Below, piece after piece: positions 33,861-45,327 of a DNA stretch of 64,000 nucleotides. This DNA is from Punctularia strigosozonata HHB-11173 SS5 (Eukaryota; Basidiomycota; Agaricomycetes; Corticiales; Punctulariaceae). A program made the position numbers and the translations under genes. Every line of letters starts with the position of its first letter. Within the stretch, counting starts at the first letter, position 1. The notes beneath the pieces are model-generated. The model worked only from the letters and a program-made list of their open reading frames with translations, made no database searches and was not told the origin of the DNA. The stretch spans positions 3,774,209 to 3,838,208 of the forward strand of contig NW_006767433.1 in the NCBI RefSeq assembly GCF_000264995.1, written 5' to 3'.

Positions 33861-36394
33861 TTATCCCTGACTCTCGTACGAGTTACTCTTGTGCTTGGGC
33901 GTGAACGTCCAGGACTCTGGAGCGGGACCCAGGAACCATTCAGATATTTTGACCCAATCCGCACTATTGTCGCTAGCAAGTAGGGTTTCTGTGGTGGTCT
34001 ACAAGTCAGCCATAGGGCTTTACCCGGAGAGTAACACGTACCCAGATCATCGCGGCCCCGAAAAGCCGGGGGACGGTCATTGAGCTTGCCGGGCAAAACC
34101 TCCAATAGGCCGATGGGAACGTATCGATATTGGAACGATAGCGCCTCGCAAAGATAGCGCCTTGTAGTGTTGATGCCGGCCGTATCCGACCCGAAATGAT
34201 GAAGACCAAACTCTGCGTACTTGCGGATGAGTTCCAGTCGCTCGCGAGAGCTGATATCCCATTCCCTCCGTTCCTTGATTTCGGTGAAAATCCATGGTTT
34301 GATCAATGCGCCGCGGGCCACCATTACGCTGTCAACGCCGCTATGTTCTATATCTTGCCAGAAATCCTGAGAGGAGAAACAATCGCCACCTCCGAAAATG
34401 GGCACGGGGGGCACTGAAATTGCTCAAATCAGCCATGGTATTAAGACAAAAGGGCTTGCATTACAGTTCTCTTCTTCTTCTTTGGCGCGAACAGCTGCCA
34501 CGCATTGCTTGATGTAATCCCAGTCTGCAAGTTTGGCATAACGTTGCTGGCGAGTTCTACCGTGGAGCTGAGAAGACATCAGGAAGACATCAAAAAGTGG
34601 CGTCCACAGAGTGCAACCCGCACCGTCATGGCGGACACGCCGCTATCTAACAATCTTGGCATAAGCTTATGAGCGTTATTTCTCCCTTCTTTGACGCCCG
34701 TTCTCAATTTCACCGTTAGAGGGATTTCGCCAAGTGCTCTGTTCATGCCCACGATGATTTTGCTTAACTTGCTCGGGGATTCTAGAACTGTCAAGCATGT
34801 CAGCAAACTTCATCGGCAGGTTACGGACCGCTTGAATTCGTACGAGCTGATCCACTGCCAGTCTTGAAGACCAAGTCGATGGGACAACCGCAGTTGATGT
34901 CGACAAAGTCGACAGTGTCTCGGCATTCGCGACCGATGACTTCTGCAGCGGCCACCATCGTCGCTGGCTTGCTGCCTGCGATCTGTACGCCGAAAGTGCT
35001 CTCGGACGGGTGCCGGCGAACCAGAGACCATTCCTCTTTGGAACCGGTCAGAAATGAAGTAGCAAGTCCCACTTAGAAACTGCTCAGTAATGCGTTAACG
35101 GGGCGTTCTGGAGACATACTCTCTCCGCAAGTTATATCTGCTCCCAAAGAGACACATAAACGGCGAAACGGCTATTCACGCATTACTTAATCGTCGCAGC
35201 TGAAAATATGTGAAACATACCAGGTTTCCTACGGTAGTTAAAGGGGCGAGATCTATGTGTGCATGTTCGTTGGATTCAGAGTCTCTTCGTTGGAACATTG
35301 CCACATACATGCTTTTTCCCGCCAATGCAAGCGCTTTTTCTCAGCTAGACGCATCGGGACGTCTGGCGTATCCTTTTGTGAGTCTGCAATCTCGGTGAGA
35401 GGAGAGGCGGGAGGTAGCGGTTCTGACAGAGAGACGGGCTCAGAAAATGTGGGTTCTGTGACTCCGTCTTCTTCTACAACCTCATTCTTCTCGGGTTTGT
35501 CCTGATTGCTCTCTTGTAGTTCTTGCAAGTAGGCCTCAGTTATTGGTCGAGGGTACTGTACAGGATGCATTAGTACGCGATCACTGACACCAAGATGGCA
35601 GAACACGCCTTCTTCGTTCGAAGTGCCTTCATAACATCGCTGCCGATGTAGTTCAACTCCGTTGTAGTCAAGGCAGCGCGAGCTTTCCTCTCTTCATCGA
35701 CCTCCAGCTCGAGAGATCCATCCTCGATCTTCCGGGCGTGACCACCAAGAAACCGGCATTTCAATCCAAACCTGCAATATCCTACTTCTTCATGAATCGG
35801 GCAGGATGTATGAAAATCGACGGTAGGATAATCCGCGTCGACTTCCGTGTCATGATCTGGAGCTGGGGAGACAAACGGAGCGACATGAGACAGCCTGGAG
35901 ATCGGCGGAAACCTCAGATCTCTAGGTTTCTGCGAGAGGTAGGCAGGTATATCATGCGCATATCGGCATCTGCAGAAATCACGATGGGGTTCATTGCATG
36001 GCGAGGGTTAGATACATACTCTGCCCCGAATTCGCACATTTGTCCAGCCGCTAGCCGCCAACAAAGATTGACTTCGTCGTGGACCTTATTCCATCGTCTT
36101 CCCTTGTTCGCGCCCTGCCGCTTTCTCTTTTCCTCCTTGGCGATCTTCCGACGTTGGGCACCAGTGAGCTTTTGTGGAGCACCTCCGTGTGCTTCGGTAT
36201 CCTGGTCCTGAGTGGTGTCCGATGCACCGCGGGTGGGATGGTTGGTGGATCCTTCGGCCAGATCATCGTCGGGGACAATCTCGCGACGCACAGGGAGCAA
36301 GTACCTAAGGCCTGGTTCAGTCTGTGAGGATATGTGATTGCCGCGAAGGTTCGTACTCGGCTTTGATGGGTGCCGTGCCAGTCGTGGAAGCCAT
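33861..36394 (-). CDS. dus3: tRNA-dihydrouridine(47) synthase DUS3
   Basis: Flavin enzyme that reduces uridine 47 in the variable loop of tRNAs. The first exon gives [13 protein letters not shown], and an intron (about 36308-36354) joins it to [23 protein letters not shown] zinc-finger region is recognisable ([15 protein letters not shown] before an intron, and later [12 protein letters not shown]), followed by an acidic linker. The TIM-barrel catalytic part has MTSAAATIV-type DUS blocks on the reverse strand: [77 protein letters not shown]. The C-terminal helical domain ends [11 protein letters not shown]. Several short introns break the barrel. Zinc fingers plus barrel distinguish DUS3 from DUS1/2/4. 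Confidence 0.9.
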
Positions 36395-36585
36395 GGCCAG
36401 AGAGGACTGAGCGAGAGCCGGCCGGCTGGGTCCAGGTCGAAGGTCGGGCCAAGCAACGCGACCGTGGCAATCTGCTCACGGCACTTTCGCCACCAAGATC
36501 TCAACTATATCCTAGTCATGCGCAGTGCACTTCGACTGCCATTCACGATCTTCCTGTCATGAGGGGTGTGCTCCGATAAAATAAT

Positions 36586-38277
36586 TTAGTGGTTTGGAAG
36601 GCCGTAATTACGATGATATCTCAGCAACCACTCCTCCGGCTCGCATCCGTCGAAATACTCGACAAGCCTCAAAACCGCGCGACGCGGTGACCATCTCGTC
36701 CAGTTGACAGTATTCTGTTGCGACTGAGGACAATGATGCACGTCCCATATTTGCCTTCCCAGTGCCAGCACCAACAGGTGCTTCGCGTCCGTAGCCAGAT
36801 CGCCTGTAAAGAACATTGGTTGATGTGCATCTTCGTAGCTCAGCGCAAGCAGGGTAAGGGCTGGCAGTTCCGCTATACGCTCTAACTAGATAAAATGAGC
36901 ATTTTCCCACCTGAATGGACTATACTGTCGCACCACAGGAAGGAACCGGTCGGCTTGGAGATCAGAAGGTTCTCCCGCGATGGAGAGGCGCAATGCAACG
37001 AGTCCTTCTGGCAAGCACCCTGCGAGAAACCGTATGAATGTATCATCGGAGTCTTCAGGTACATCCAGTCCCAGCGAGGTTAGATCTGAGAGATCTCGCA
37101 GGACGTGTATGAGTGTTGATGCTACATTCCTGTCGCTTGGAGGTAGCGAAAAATCAACTCGGCGAAGGCGCGCCCGACCTCGGAGAAAGTTCGCGACCTG
37201 AACGTAGACATTGGATATGTCGCCGCGAAAATCTGGTGGCCAGCATATAATTTTCAGCTCGCGCAGTAACGGCAAGGATTCTGGCGATGCTTCGAAAGCG
37301 CCGATGACTAAGGGATCGCGTACGTCCACCAGCGAGAGAGACTGAAGCCGTTCGGCGTGATGGACCACGATGTCAATTTGTGCCGAGCCGTCGACATCAG
37401 TAATTTCCAGGTGGGTCAAGTTGCTGGAGGACAGGATAGGTGAGCACATGCACCTCTTAGCAGCAAAGCAACGCCTACCTAACGAGTCTCAAGGGAACTT
37501 GTTGCATAGCTTGTGATGAAAGAGCCAGGCGCCGTAACGAATGTCTGTTTCCTTCGAGGAATGCGTGAAGCCCGGTGAAGTCAAACCCAAGGACATCGTC
37601 CTCGGAGTTCAGTCCGCTCGTAGATATCGTGATTGTATCCAGTTGCGTCAACCTCTCCAGCCCGAGCGCATCAAGACACTTCATCCTGCGGTCGATGATC
37701 AGAAATCAACGGATTCGAATGACCCACGACAAACTCACGGAAAGAATCGTAAATGGCGAAGTTGCGTGCATGATGACACAAGTGCGTTCACCACGTCCTC
37801 CGTGAGGCCCGGGTGTAGGTGAACCCAATGGAAAGCTTGTAAGTGAGTAAGGAAACGCAGAGCTTTACATAACGTGTCTAAATCAAACGTTCTCGATTAG
37901 CCAAGCTCATTGCTGAAGACGATGAAGGACTAACGTCTGTGGTAGGCAGAAGAGGAACGAGCGTATGCGTGAACCACCATTTTCTGCACACAACGGGCGA
38001 AATGGTAGCTCGCGGAGATATAGTCCAGAATTTCAAGCGATCGCTGTTCCGCTTGTTCTTCAATCACGTACGATTCTTCATCATCACCACATATCAAGAG
38101 CCCCTCGTCACTGAGTTCCCATGCACCAAAGTATACGTGGATGGTTGAGAATAGGGAAGCTACAGCCAAATCATGATGTAGCCTAGAAAGAAACAGCCAA
38201 GTTCTTCTGTCTTCTACAGGCAAATGGTCCAGGATGATGCCCCATAGTTCATGAGGTAGCTGGAGTAGTGGATGCAT
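36586..38277 (-). CDS. F-box / leucine-rich-repeat-like protein
   Basis: The start at 38277 gives MHPLLQLPHELWGIILDHLP and VEDRRTWLFLSRLHHDLA, an F-box. The remainder is a series of degenerate leucine-rich repeats (LTHLEITDVDGSAQIDIVV, LQSLSLVDVRDPLVIGAF, LPLLRELKIICWPP, LRRVDFSLPPSDRN, LTSLGLDVPEDSDDTF), ending LRYHRNYGLPNH at 36586. About three introns are inferred (near 37690-37930, 37455-37475 and 36880-36900). It is likely a substrate adaptor of an SCF ubiquitin ligase, with unknown target. It is divergent from the Dabb gene (334 bp). Confidence 0.75.
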
Positions 38278-38611
38278 GGTCGCCAGTGTCGAGCTATAAG
38301 TAGTGGAATGCAGATATTGCGACTCAGCATTGAGAACTTCGCGACAGGGTAAGTGTAAGAGACAACTGATAATTATGAATGTACGAGTACATTTATCGTG
38401 AGCGACCCCCTGTTCCAGTCCCAGGTGAGTACATGCAGACAGCGCTGGTCCAGACGGTCCGCCGTGAGGCGGTGACAGGGAAATGATGTAAAGTTCCAAG
38501 TGCAAGGCTGTTCCTATTTAAGGACCGTGCCCGGTAATCTACCTACCTATCTGCTCATCCGTACTCGCCAATCAACCTATCGCAGCACAAACACCCTGAT
38601 AGATATATCAT
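38278..38611. promoter_or_regulatory. Divergent promoter region (F-box/LRR gene and Dabb gene)
   Basis: 334 bp between divergent start codons. No specific element was recognised. Confidence 0.4.
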
Positions 38612-39246
38612 ATGCTGAACTGGATCCAACGCAATTGGTCTTCTGATGCCCGTCTTGGTGCGGCAGCCGTCGGGACGGTCGTTGCTTTGTATTTCCTCTC
38701 AAGTCAATTGGGCTCCCGGGCACGTATAGTTTCCCTGGGGTACGTTATACCACGTTCTGCAGAGACGCTCGAACTGACTGGTATTGCATTCCAATCGACT
38801 GCATAAATAGTCACGAAGAGATTATACACATAGTCTTATTCAAGTTCAAGCCAAGCGTGTCCCGGACAGAACAAGAATACCTTTCCCAGACGCTCATTAG
38901 CTTCAGGGATGATTGCAAGCTTCCTGACGGATCCCGTTATATCATTTCCGTTGATGGAGGAAGGAATAACTCACCGGAAGCCGCGGTCACCAGAGGCCTC
39001 ACTGTAAGTGTTAGCCCAGCTCCAGAACGCCCGCCTTGTTGCTATTGACTGCTTTCATGTTGGTCCTATTAGCATGGTTACGTGCTGAAGTTCAAGTCCA
39101 AGGCCGACCGTGATTATTACGCACACGAAGACCCGGTCCATAAAGCCTTCAAGGACAGGGTCAAGGACTCTGCAGAAGACGTGGTTGTCTTCGATTATGA
39201 GGCTGGAGAGTTCATCAGGTCAAGTATCATCAAGAGCGTCGCATGA
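38612..39246 (+). CDS. Dabb (stress-responsive A/B barrel) domain protein with N-terminal membrane anchor
   Basis: Three exons. Exon 1 (MLNWIQRNWSSDARLGAAA) includes a hydrophobic segment VGTVVALYFLSSQLG. Splicing at about 38740-38811 joins it to IIHIVLFKFKPSVSRTEQE, the first strand of a Dabb barrel. After an intron at about 39005-39073 comes HGYVLKFKSKADRDYYAHED, then KDRVKDSAEDVVVFDYEAGE, the standard Dabb ending. Stop at 39244-39246. Dabb proteins are small dimeric barrels; some are enzymes (for example polyketide cyclases) but most fungal ones have no known reaction. The membrane anchor could place it in an organelle membrane. It is convergent with GMD, with 242 bp between the stops. Confidence 0.8.
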
Positions 39247-39488
39247 TGCGACAAAGCACATGCACTGGACACGTAGAATCCGATCCACATGGCTTCAGCC
39301 GTTTTGAATACCATTGTACATCTTGATAAGGGAACGCGTGGAGTACCGTCAAAGGGATCTGCTTCACGATCGAAGTGATAAGCGCAATTCTGAATGTCCT
39401 CCGCATCGTTCGCAAGTAAACAGCGCAAAGAATGTCGACGGTCCATTCCTCGTAATACAAACCTTCCCTTCCGCATTCACGCCACCGA

Positions 39489-40937
39489 TCAATTTTGGTT
39501 CTCAATCAGGCTTTCCGATGCCCGGATGTCCGTCTCTACCATCTCCTTCACCAGGGACGGGAAGTCGACCTTGCGCCTCCAACCCAGTGTCTTCTCGGCC
39601 TTGGTTGGGTTGCCAAGCAGGAGGCTGGTACACGGAATAGGCGTGAATGGAGTGAAACAGGCAGAAGAACGCAGTCTGGCACTTACTCGACCTCAGCTGG
39701 ACGGTAGTAGCGGGGATCAACCTTAACGATGACGTTGCCGGTCTTGGTGTCCACACCCTCCTCGGTGTCGCCAGATCCTTGCCAACTATAAAACAGTCAA
39801 TACCGGTGTTGAGGGATGCCGGCACAGCGACTTACCGGATCTGCGTGCCAACGATGCCGAATGCCCTCTCGACGAATTCCCTAACGGGGTGCGTCTCGCC
39901 GGTCGCAAGGACGAAGTCCTCAGGCTGGTTCTGCTGCAACATAAGCCACATGCCTTCAACGTAGTCCTTCGCTATAAGGCCCATCAGCACTCGTTACCAT
40001 CGAGATGATGAACAGTCACGAACCATGGCCCCAGTCACGCTGAGAATCCAAGTTGCCGAGGTACAAGCACGCTTGTTTGCCAAGGTGAATATCCGCTACC
40101 GCGCGAGAAATCTTACGAGTGACGAATGTCCGGCCTCGCCTCGGGCTCTCGTGGTTGAAGAGAATACCGTTGCAAGCGTACATGCCATACGCCTCCCGAT
40201 AGTTCACCGTGATCCAGTACGCGTAAAGCTTCGCGACACCGTAGGGGCTGCGGGGGTAGAACGGAGTCGTCTCACTCTGTATGGGCTCAACAACCTTGCC
40301 ATAGAGCTCCGAGGTCGATGCCTGGTAGAATCGGACGTGTTTCTCGAGGCCGCAAGTGCGGATCGCGTCCAAGAGGCGGAGGGTGCCAAGACCGTCGACA
40401 TCCCCGGTGTACTCGGCCATCTCGAAGGAGACCTTAACGTGGGATTGGGCGCCCAGATTGTAGACTTCAGTGGGCTTCACGTCCGCGATCACGTAGACAA
40501 GGTTCGTGCTGTCGCTCAGGTCGCCGTAGTGAAGCTTGAACTTGTTAGGACCTGTGCTCGTGTGAGATGGGAGTTCAGGTGGTAATAAAGCATACACATA
40601 CGTTCGTGCTGATCCTCGTAGAGGTGCTGCAGGCGGTTCGTGTTGAAACTGGACGATCGGCGGATGATTCCATGGACCTCGTAACCTTTCGAAAGAAGCA
40701 GCTCCGTGCTATGAGATGTTCAGTAAAGGTTAATATGTGCGGATGCATCGTGGTGCTCACAGGTATGACCCATCCTGACCGGTGATACCTGTTCTACGTG
40801 AGTGGATGATGCTATCTGCGATCGCTTCACAACCCACCAGAGATGAGCGCGACCTTGCGTTTGCGGTATTCCTCCGGCGACGGCAAGTTCAGCTTCAAGA
40901 GAGGAGTGAAAGAGCCCTCAGAAATAGTAGAAGACAT
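39489..40937 (-). CDS. gmd: GDP-mannose 4,6-dehydratase
   Basis: NADP-dependent enzyme converting GDP-D-mannose to GDP-4-keto-6-deoxy-D-mannose, the first committed step to GDP-L-fucose. The start at 40937 gives [19 protein letters not shown], then [11 protein letters not shown] 28-base exon (40761-40788) supplies the Rossmann motif [10 protein letters not shown]. Next come [53 protein letters not shown], the substrate loop [12 protein letters not shown], the catalytic [10 protein letters not shown] (Y-x3-K) and [16 protein letters not shown]. The C-terminal half has [26 protein letters not shown] and ends SESLIENQN. All family motifs are intact. About five introns are inferred. It shares the window with the next pathway enzyme (5333-6717) and the likely GDP-fucose carrier (3804-5143). 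Confidence 0.95.
40761..40788 (-). other. gmd: 28-base internal exon of GMD
   Basis: Codes [10 protein letters not shown] with split codons at both ends. Flanked by a GT-AG intron on each side that restores the conserved nucleotide-binding motif. Confidence 0.65.
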
Positions 40938-41635
40938 CCTCAGATGAAAGAGAGGGAGGTTCAAGGAGGTTCAAGGCAAGTGCTGCTATCCGGGTTTTAT
41001 GAGGTCGATCGGGGCAGGAAGCCGCGTGTCTCTGTGCCTTCGGCCCCCTGAGGAGAATGCGAAAGTTTCATTAGTTCTAGTCCTGGCGGGAGAGGCGCTA
41101 GCGGCATCTCATGCGGTGCCGACTTACGAGTTACGACGTTGCTGCTTGCTGGATGTGGTCGGAAGGAGAGCTCTATCGACGCAGCACTCGGAATCAAACG
41201 CGCCCATCGTCAACCGTGACTTGACGCGCGCCTTCATTCGGCAACGTTTGGGGCGTGGAGCCAGTTGCCTGGCGTTCACCGCGTGTTCCTGCAACCTTCA
41301 TCGCACCACTGCCGTGTTTTTGTCTCGCGCAGGCGAATATTGGTCGCGAACAGGCAGGGAACGACTTCCTCTCAACACGATCACACGATCGCGACTGGTC
41401 GTTCATCTGGAGAACGACCTTGGCCGCGGGAAGCGGAGATAGTGGCTGTGTAGCAGTAACATCCGCCTTTTCACCAACACCGACCGACGCCGACCGCTTA
41501 CGACGCCAGAATTGGTAGCATTGCATACTAGTGTGAGTCCATCGTCAGAACGCGAAGAGAGAGTAGCCTACAAGGCGCAGGGCTCACGGTGTCAGGCCTG
41601 AGTTATCTCTAGGATCGCTCAATATTGTCTTAACT
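40938..41635. promoter_or_regulatory. Divergent intergenic region (GMD and LDO-like gene)
   Basis: 698 bp with no supported gene. Carries both promoters. An imperfect direct repeat (GGAGGTTCAAG twice) lies at about 40957-40978. Confidence 0.4.
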
Positions 41636-42614
41636 ATGTCGGTGAAGCACGATCCAGACGCGGCGCCTCAAACAGGGGAGCTCGAGTATTCGTTTGATCA
41701 TGCGGCATCCGATGTTCGAGGCGTGTTTGGAGGGTATGCCTCATTGGCTCATGTCGTCGTCACTACTTCGAGAACTAAAGCGGAATTTGTGCCAGTTTGG
41801 AGGACGGCTACGCCCATCCATTCATGAGATCCATTGTGCGGCCGTCTCTGCGCTTCCTCCAAGAATCGTTTGCGCGGCACCCTTTGTTGACAGTACGTGC
41901 CCCGGCTCTACGCCATGTTGAATCCCGAGTCAGTGCATACGTTCACCTAGGTATGGGCAAGCGTATTCGCGGTTTTGGCTGCGCTGCCCATCTTCTCGTT
42001 CATGTAAGTGCAAGGATTTGCCGTGCCACATGAGCTGAGCTCCGACATGTAGAGCGTTCACGCTCGTCGTACTGACCTTGACCTTGCTGTCTGCTGTATT
42101 CGTTGCTCTGGTCACAACAGTTGTCGCCGTACTGCTTTCCGGTGAGTTCATGTGATGCCAGTCCTCTGTTCGTCCATCTCACGCCTAAAACACTTCAATT
42201 AAAGGATTCCTCCTTGTCTTCACCCTCGGATTCTTTTTCATTGTGTCTGCTTGGCTCACCGGCACCTTTATCTCCCTCTATCTCGCATACCGGCTAGGTG
42301 CCATCGCCCGCGGGCGCTACACCTCAGTGAAGCCCACAGGAAGTCCGGCCTTACGTGCCCACGCTGCGTTGAAACTCGCTTTGCTAGACTGGGTCGAGGA
42401 GATCCGGTTTCTTCTCCATCTCCAGACTTCGGTGCGCAAAGAAAACTCCGAACCTTTCTCAGGCCGCACTGGCTTCCCAACGGACCTGCAGAAGGAAGAC
42501 GCTGGTACCGAAGCTCAGATAGTCGATGGTTTTTCCGTTCCGCCTCCCACACGCGGAAGCGATGGTTCAGAGGCCTCTGAACCATCGACCGTGGAGAAGC
42601 CGTCCACGTCTTGA
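41636..42614 (+). CDS. Promethin/LDO-like membrane protein (lipid-droplet organisation)
   Basis: Five exons join in frame: MSVKHDPDAAPQTGELEY..., then (about 41791) LEDGYAHPFMRSIVRPSL and RFLQESFARHPLLT, then VWASVFAVLAALPIFSFI, AFTLVVLTLTLLSAVFVALV plus TTVVAVLLS, and GFLLVFTLGFFFIVSAWLTG plus TFISLYLAYRLG. This gives three or four closely packed hydrophobic hairpins after an amphipathic region, the pattern of promethin/LDAF1 and yeast LDO proteins, which partner seipin at ER-lipid-droplet contacts. A hydrophilic tail follows (LDWVEEIRFLLHLQ ...) ending VEKPSTS. The family call comes from the hydrophobic pattern and length (about 220 residues), so another small ER protein is possible. The last 15 codons are part of a 90-bp sequence duplicated at 42932-43021. 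Confidence 0.55.
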
Positions 42615-42659
42615 AGAGGCGTGCCTCTTTGCCGTATCGTTCTTAATGTAACTTATGAT
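42570..42659 (+). repeat. Direct repeat A, copy 1 (end of the LDO-like gene)
   Basis: 90 bp, identical to 42932-43021. Includes the last codons and stop of the LDO-like gene plus 45 bp of 3' flank. Confidence 0.9.
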
Positions 42660-42846
42660 TACCTGAGCTTGCTCAGGTATCTCGGATGCCGGTAATTAGT
42701 AAGCATCAGCAACCGTGGCGGTGCTAAGTTCGTGGCGATGCGCTTTTACCGTGTCAAACTCTTTTTTTAAGAATATTAATGCGATCTACTCGTGCAATGG
42801 CAATGCAAGCGAAGGTGAAGGCGGGGGGCACCCGCCTTTTTTCCAG

Positions 42847-42930
42847 TCAGTAATACCTTCCGTTTCTGAAGGCGCGTGTCAAGGCGCATGTTGCTGAAAT
42901 GATCACGTGAAGAGGGGTCCATGTGCCCGA
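42847..42930 (+). repeat. Direct repeat B, copy 1
   Basis: 84 bp, matches 43021-43104 with a single A/G difference. Confidence 0.9.
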
Positions 42931-42931
42931 T

Positions 42932-43104
42932 GAGGCCTCTGAACCATCGACCGTGGAGAAGCCGTCCACGTCTTGAAGAGGCGTGCCTCTTTGCCGTATC
43001 GTTCTTAATGTAACTTATGATCAGTAATACCTTCCGTTTCTGAAGGCGCGTGTCAAGGCGCGTGTTGCTGAAATGATCACGTGAAGAGGGGTCCATGTGC
43101 CCGA
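42932..43104 (+). repeat. Direct repeats A and B, copy 2, fused
   Basis: Here copy 2 of A (42932-43021) and copy 2 of B (43021-43104) abut with a shared T, while in the first copy they are 187 bp apart (42660-42846). A segmental tandem duplication followed by loss (or gain) of the 187-bp piece explains the layout. Confidence 0.85.
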
Positions 43105-43569
43105 ACTTCCACTTGTTTGAATGTTGAAACCTGCGTTCCAGCCGATAGTAGCTAACCCGACCATTGCATCTCGACGAGCCTTTGCAACATCTCAACGCAT
43201 ACATGTAGCCTACTGTTCGATGGAGTACTCATCGATCTCCTCCAACCAAGACGCGATTATTTCCCGCGCCCGCGTTCATGGGAACGTCATATAATCAGGT
43301 CGACCTGATTTGCTCCGTCTCGGCACATCCAGACGCATCTCCGTGCAGCCTTTCCTGGGCCTCGACATCTGCTTGTACTACTTTACGCATTCGCCCGAAC
43401 GTGCTGCGCCCCCCTAAGCACCTGCTATAGACGTATCCCCCTCGTCCTCTCATCACCATACCGTCCCCAATCTCCACAGCGACGCGCGTGGGCGCTGTCC
43501 TCTTTGCACTCGGCGCCATTCTATTCGGTGTCTTCCTATCGAGCCCTGGGCGGAAAGTATCACCCGCCA
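43105..43569. other. Region upstream of the hemerythrin-domain gene
   Basis: The promoter and probably an unresolved first exon of the next gene. From about 43474 the frame ATRVGAVLFALGAILFGVFL is open into the next CDS and would give a membrane anchor. Confidence 0.4.
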
Positions 43570-44647
43570 TGTCGGCAAAGGGTGATTTGGGTCAGTTCGA
43601 GGACCCAGCAGTCCTTTCTCGCGTCATCGCAATGCGGTACGTCCATGAGGTCACGTCTGTGTATGGGCCGAACCTGATACCGGCTCCAATGTTGCAGAGA
43701 GGTTGCTACATCTCAATTCCCTACAGTGGCTGCAGAAAGACTCGCGTGGGCTATGGCTTGGACGCATCTAGTAATATGGAACTCCGTGCGTTTTACGAAA
43801 TTACGATACAGCTCTGCTCTCATTCACGTCTTTGACAGTGGAAGGCGACGTACTTCTTCGCCGACAAGTATCCTAAAGACGATTTCCCCAGTTATCGGGA
43901 CTTTGCGGCCCTGTCCGTTGATTTCCTCATTGCGCACCATGATGCCGAGGAAGAGACTCTTTTCCCGGAGCTTGAGAAGAAGATCCCGGGGTCAATGGAA
44001 GAGAATGAAGCGCAGCACAAGGCATTCTTGGATGGCGTATGTTCATAAGGACCTCGAGTTCAGGCTGCGAGGTGCTGATGCGGTGGGCCGTGTAGCTCGT
44101 GGATCTGCACGGATACATCACTTCCACAAACGAGTCTGACTTCAAGCCTGCTACTCTTCGTGCGAAGGTAGGCGGTATTTCCAGAATCATGGATTACAGG
44201 GCTAAGTACTCCATGTGATAGTTTGACAACATCCTACTGCCTGTCATGACTCATCTCGCGGAGGAGCTACCTACCATTGAGGGATCGAAGGTGTGCCATC
44301 TCTGTTTCCTCATTATGGCGCAAGAACCGAATTCCATCCTCGTAGATCAAGCAGCATTATGATGAAGCTGGAGCTGCTCAACTGGCTAAGCAGCTTCACA
44401 AAGCTACCCGAGGCGAGTCCACGAAGACGCTGCCGTTCGTCCTCCAGAATCTCCCGCCGGGTAGTCCGTTCCCTCCCGCTCCGAAGTTCGTGACGGGCAT
44501 ACTCGGTCCCTGGGCGTTCTGGTGGAAACACAAGAATCTGTGGAAGGTCAGTTCGCGAGGCCTTGTACACGACCTGTTGCTGAACATAGCACCTAGTACA
44601 CTGCATATCCGTTTAAGCAAGAACTGCCGGACACCGTGCCCATCTGA
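43570..44647 (+). CDS. Hemerythrin HHE-domain protein
   Basis: A four-helix-bundle protein with candidate di-iron ligands: HNVAAERLAWAMAWTHLV after the first intron, LSVDFLIAHHDAEEETLFPE, NEAQHKAFLDG, LVDLHGYITST and LLPVMTHLAEELPTIEG. The spaced His and Glu residues fit hemerythrin-like proteins, which bind oxygen, nitric oxide or iron; the fungal function is not settled. The C-terminal part reads LPFVLQNLPPGSPFPPAPKF and GPWAFWWKHKNLW, spliced to KYTAYPFKQELPDTVPI with a stop at 44645-44647. The ATG at 43570 (MSAKGDLGQFEDPAVLSRV) is used, but an upstream exon adding the hydrophobic segment VGAVLFALGAILFGVFL is likely. About six introns. Confidence 0.82.
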
Positions 44648-45327
44648 CCGTGACACCAATCCTGCGTTTGATTGTACGTCGTGGATACTGGGCTCTGCTG
44701 ATATACTGCTGCTATTTCAAGGAAGGTTACATACCTGAACTCTATGTACAATATCATTGTCTCGTGGAAACTGTTCTGTGCCCCTGTTCTTTGCCCCATG
44801 TACGCGCTTGACACCCAACGCCGCGCCTGCTCGGATACGCCAATAGTCCTTGTATTACACTGACGCCATGAACATGGCTACCCAATCACGGTGCCCTTAT
44901 CAGGGCCTACACGCGCTTTTCTGAATTGTTTCGTCTATCCATCTACCAAATTATACTAACCTGTATTTTCCAGGAGCAGGACATACAAGTCATGACGTGG
45001 ATCGGGGCATCATGTGCGATAGCAAGCGAGGAGCTTTTCTGTATGCAAGAACATTGCAACGACTTGACCTTCGAGATCCGCGGTCAGGTGCAAAGGTAGT
45101 AATGCCGACGATGTCCCGCATATAGTAGAAGGAAGAACTCGCAAGACTGGACTCCGGCCGAGGTATAACCAAGTCTGAATATCTTCGTTCCTCGGTGACT
45201 TTCACGATGACCTTCGCAGTCTACTAACTGTCCTACTCCGAAGAATTGCCAGTTGTTCGGTCGGTGTACCGAGGTCTCTACGCGATGGATATAAGACCCG
45301 GTCTGAACGAGATCGGATCACACCTTC
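44648..45327. other. Intergenic region
   Basis: 680 bp without a supported gene. Contains the 3' flank of the hemerythrin gene and the promoter of the CBM1 gene. Confidence 0.4.

Noticed and set aside
42820-42845. G-rich hairpin with a T run (GGCGGGGGGCACCCGCC then TTTTTT) resembling a bacterial terminator
   Set aside because: The genome is clearly nuclear fungal and Rho-independent termination does not apply. Probably a chance hairpin within the 187-bp segment.
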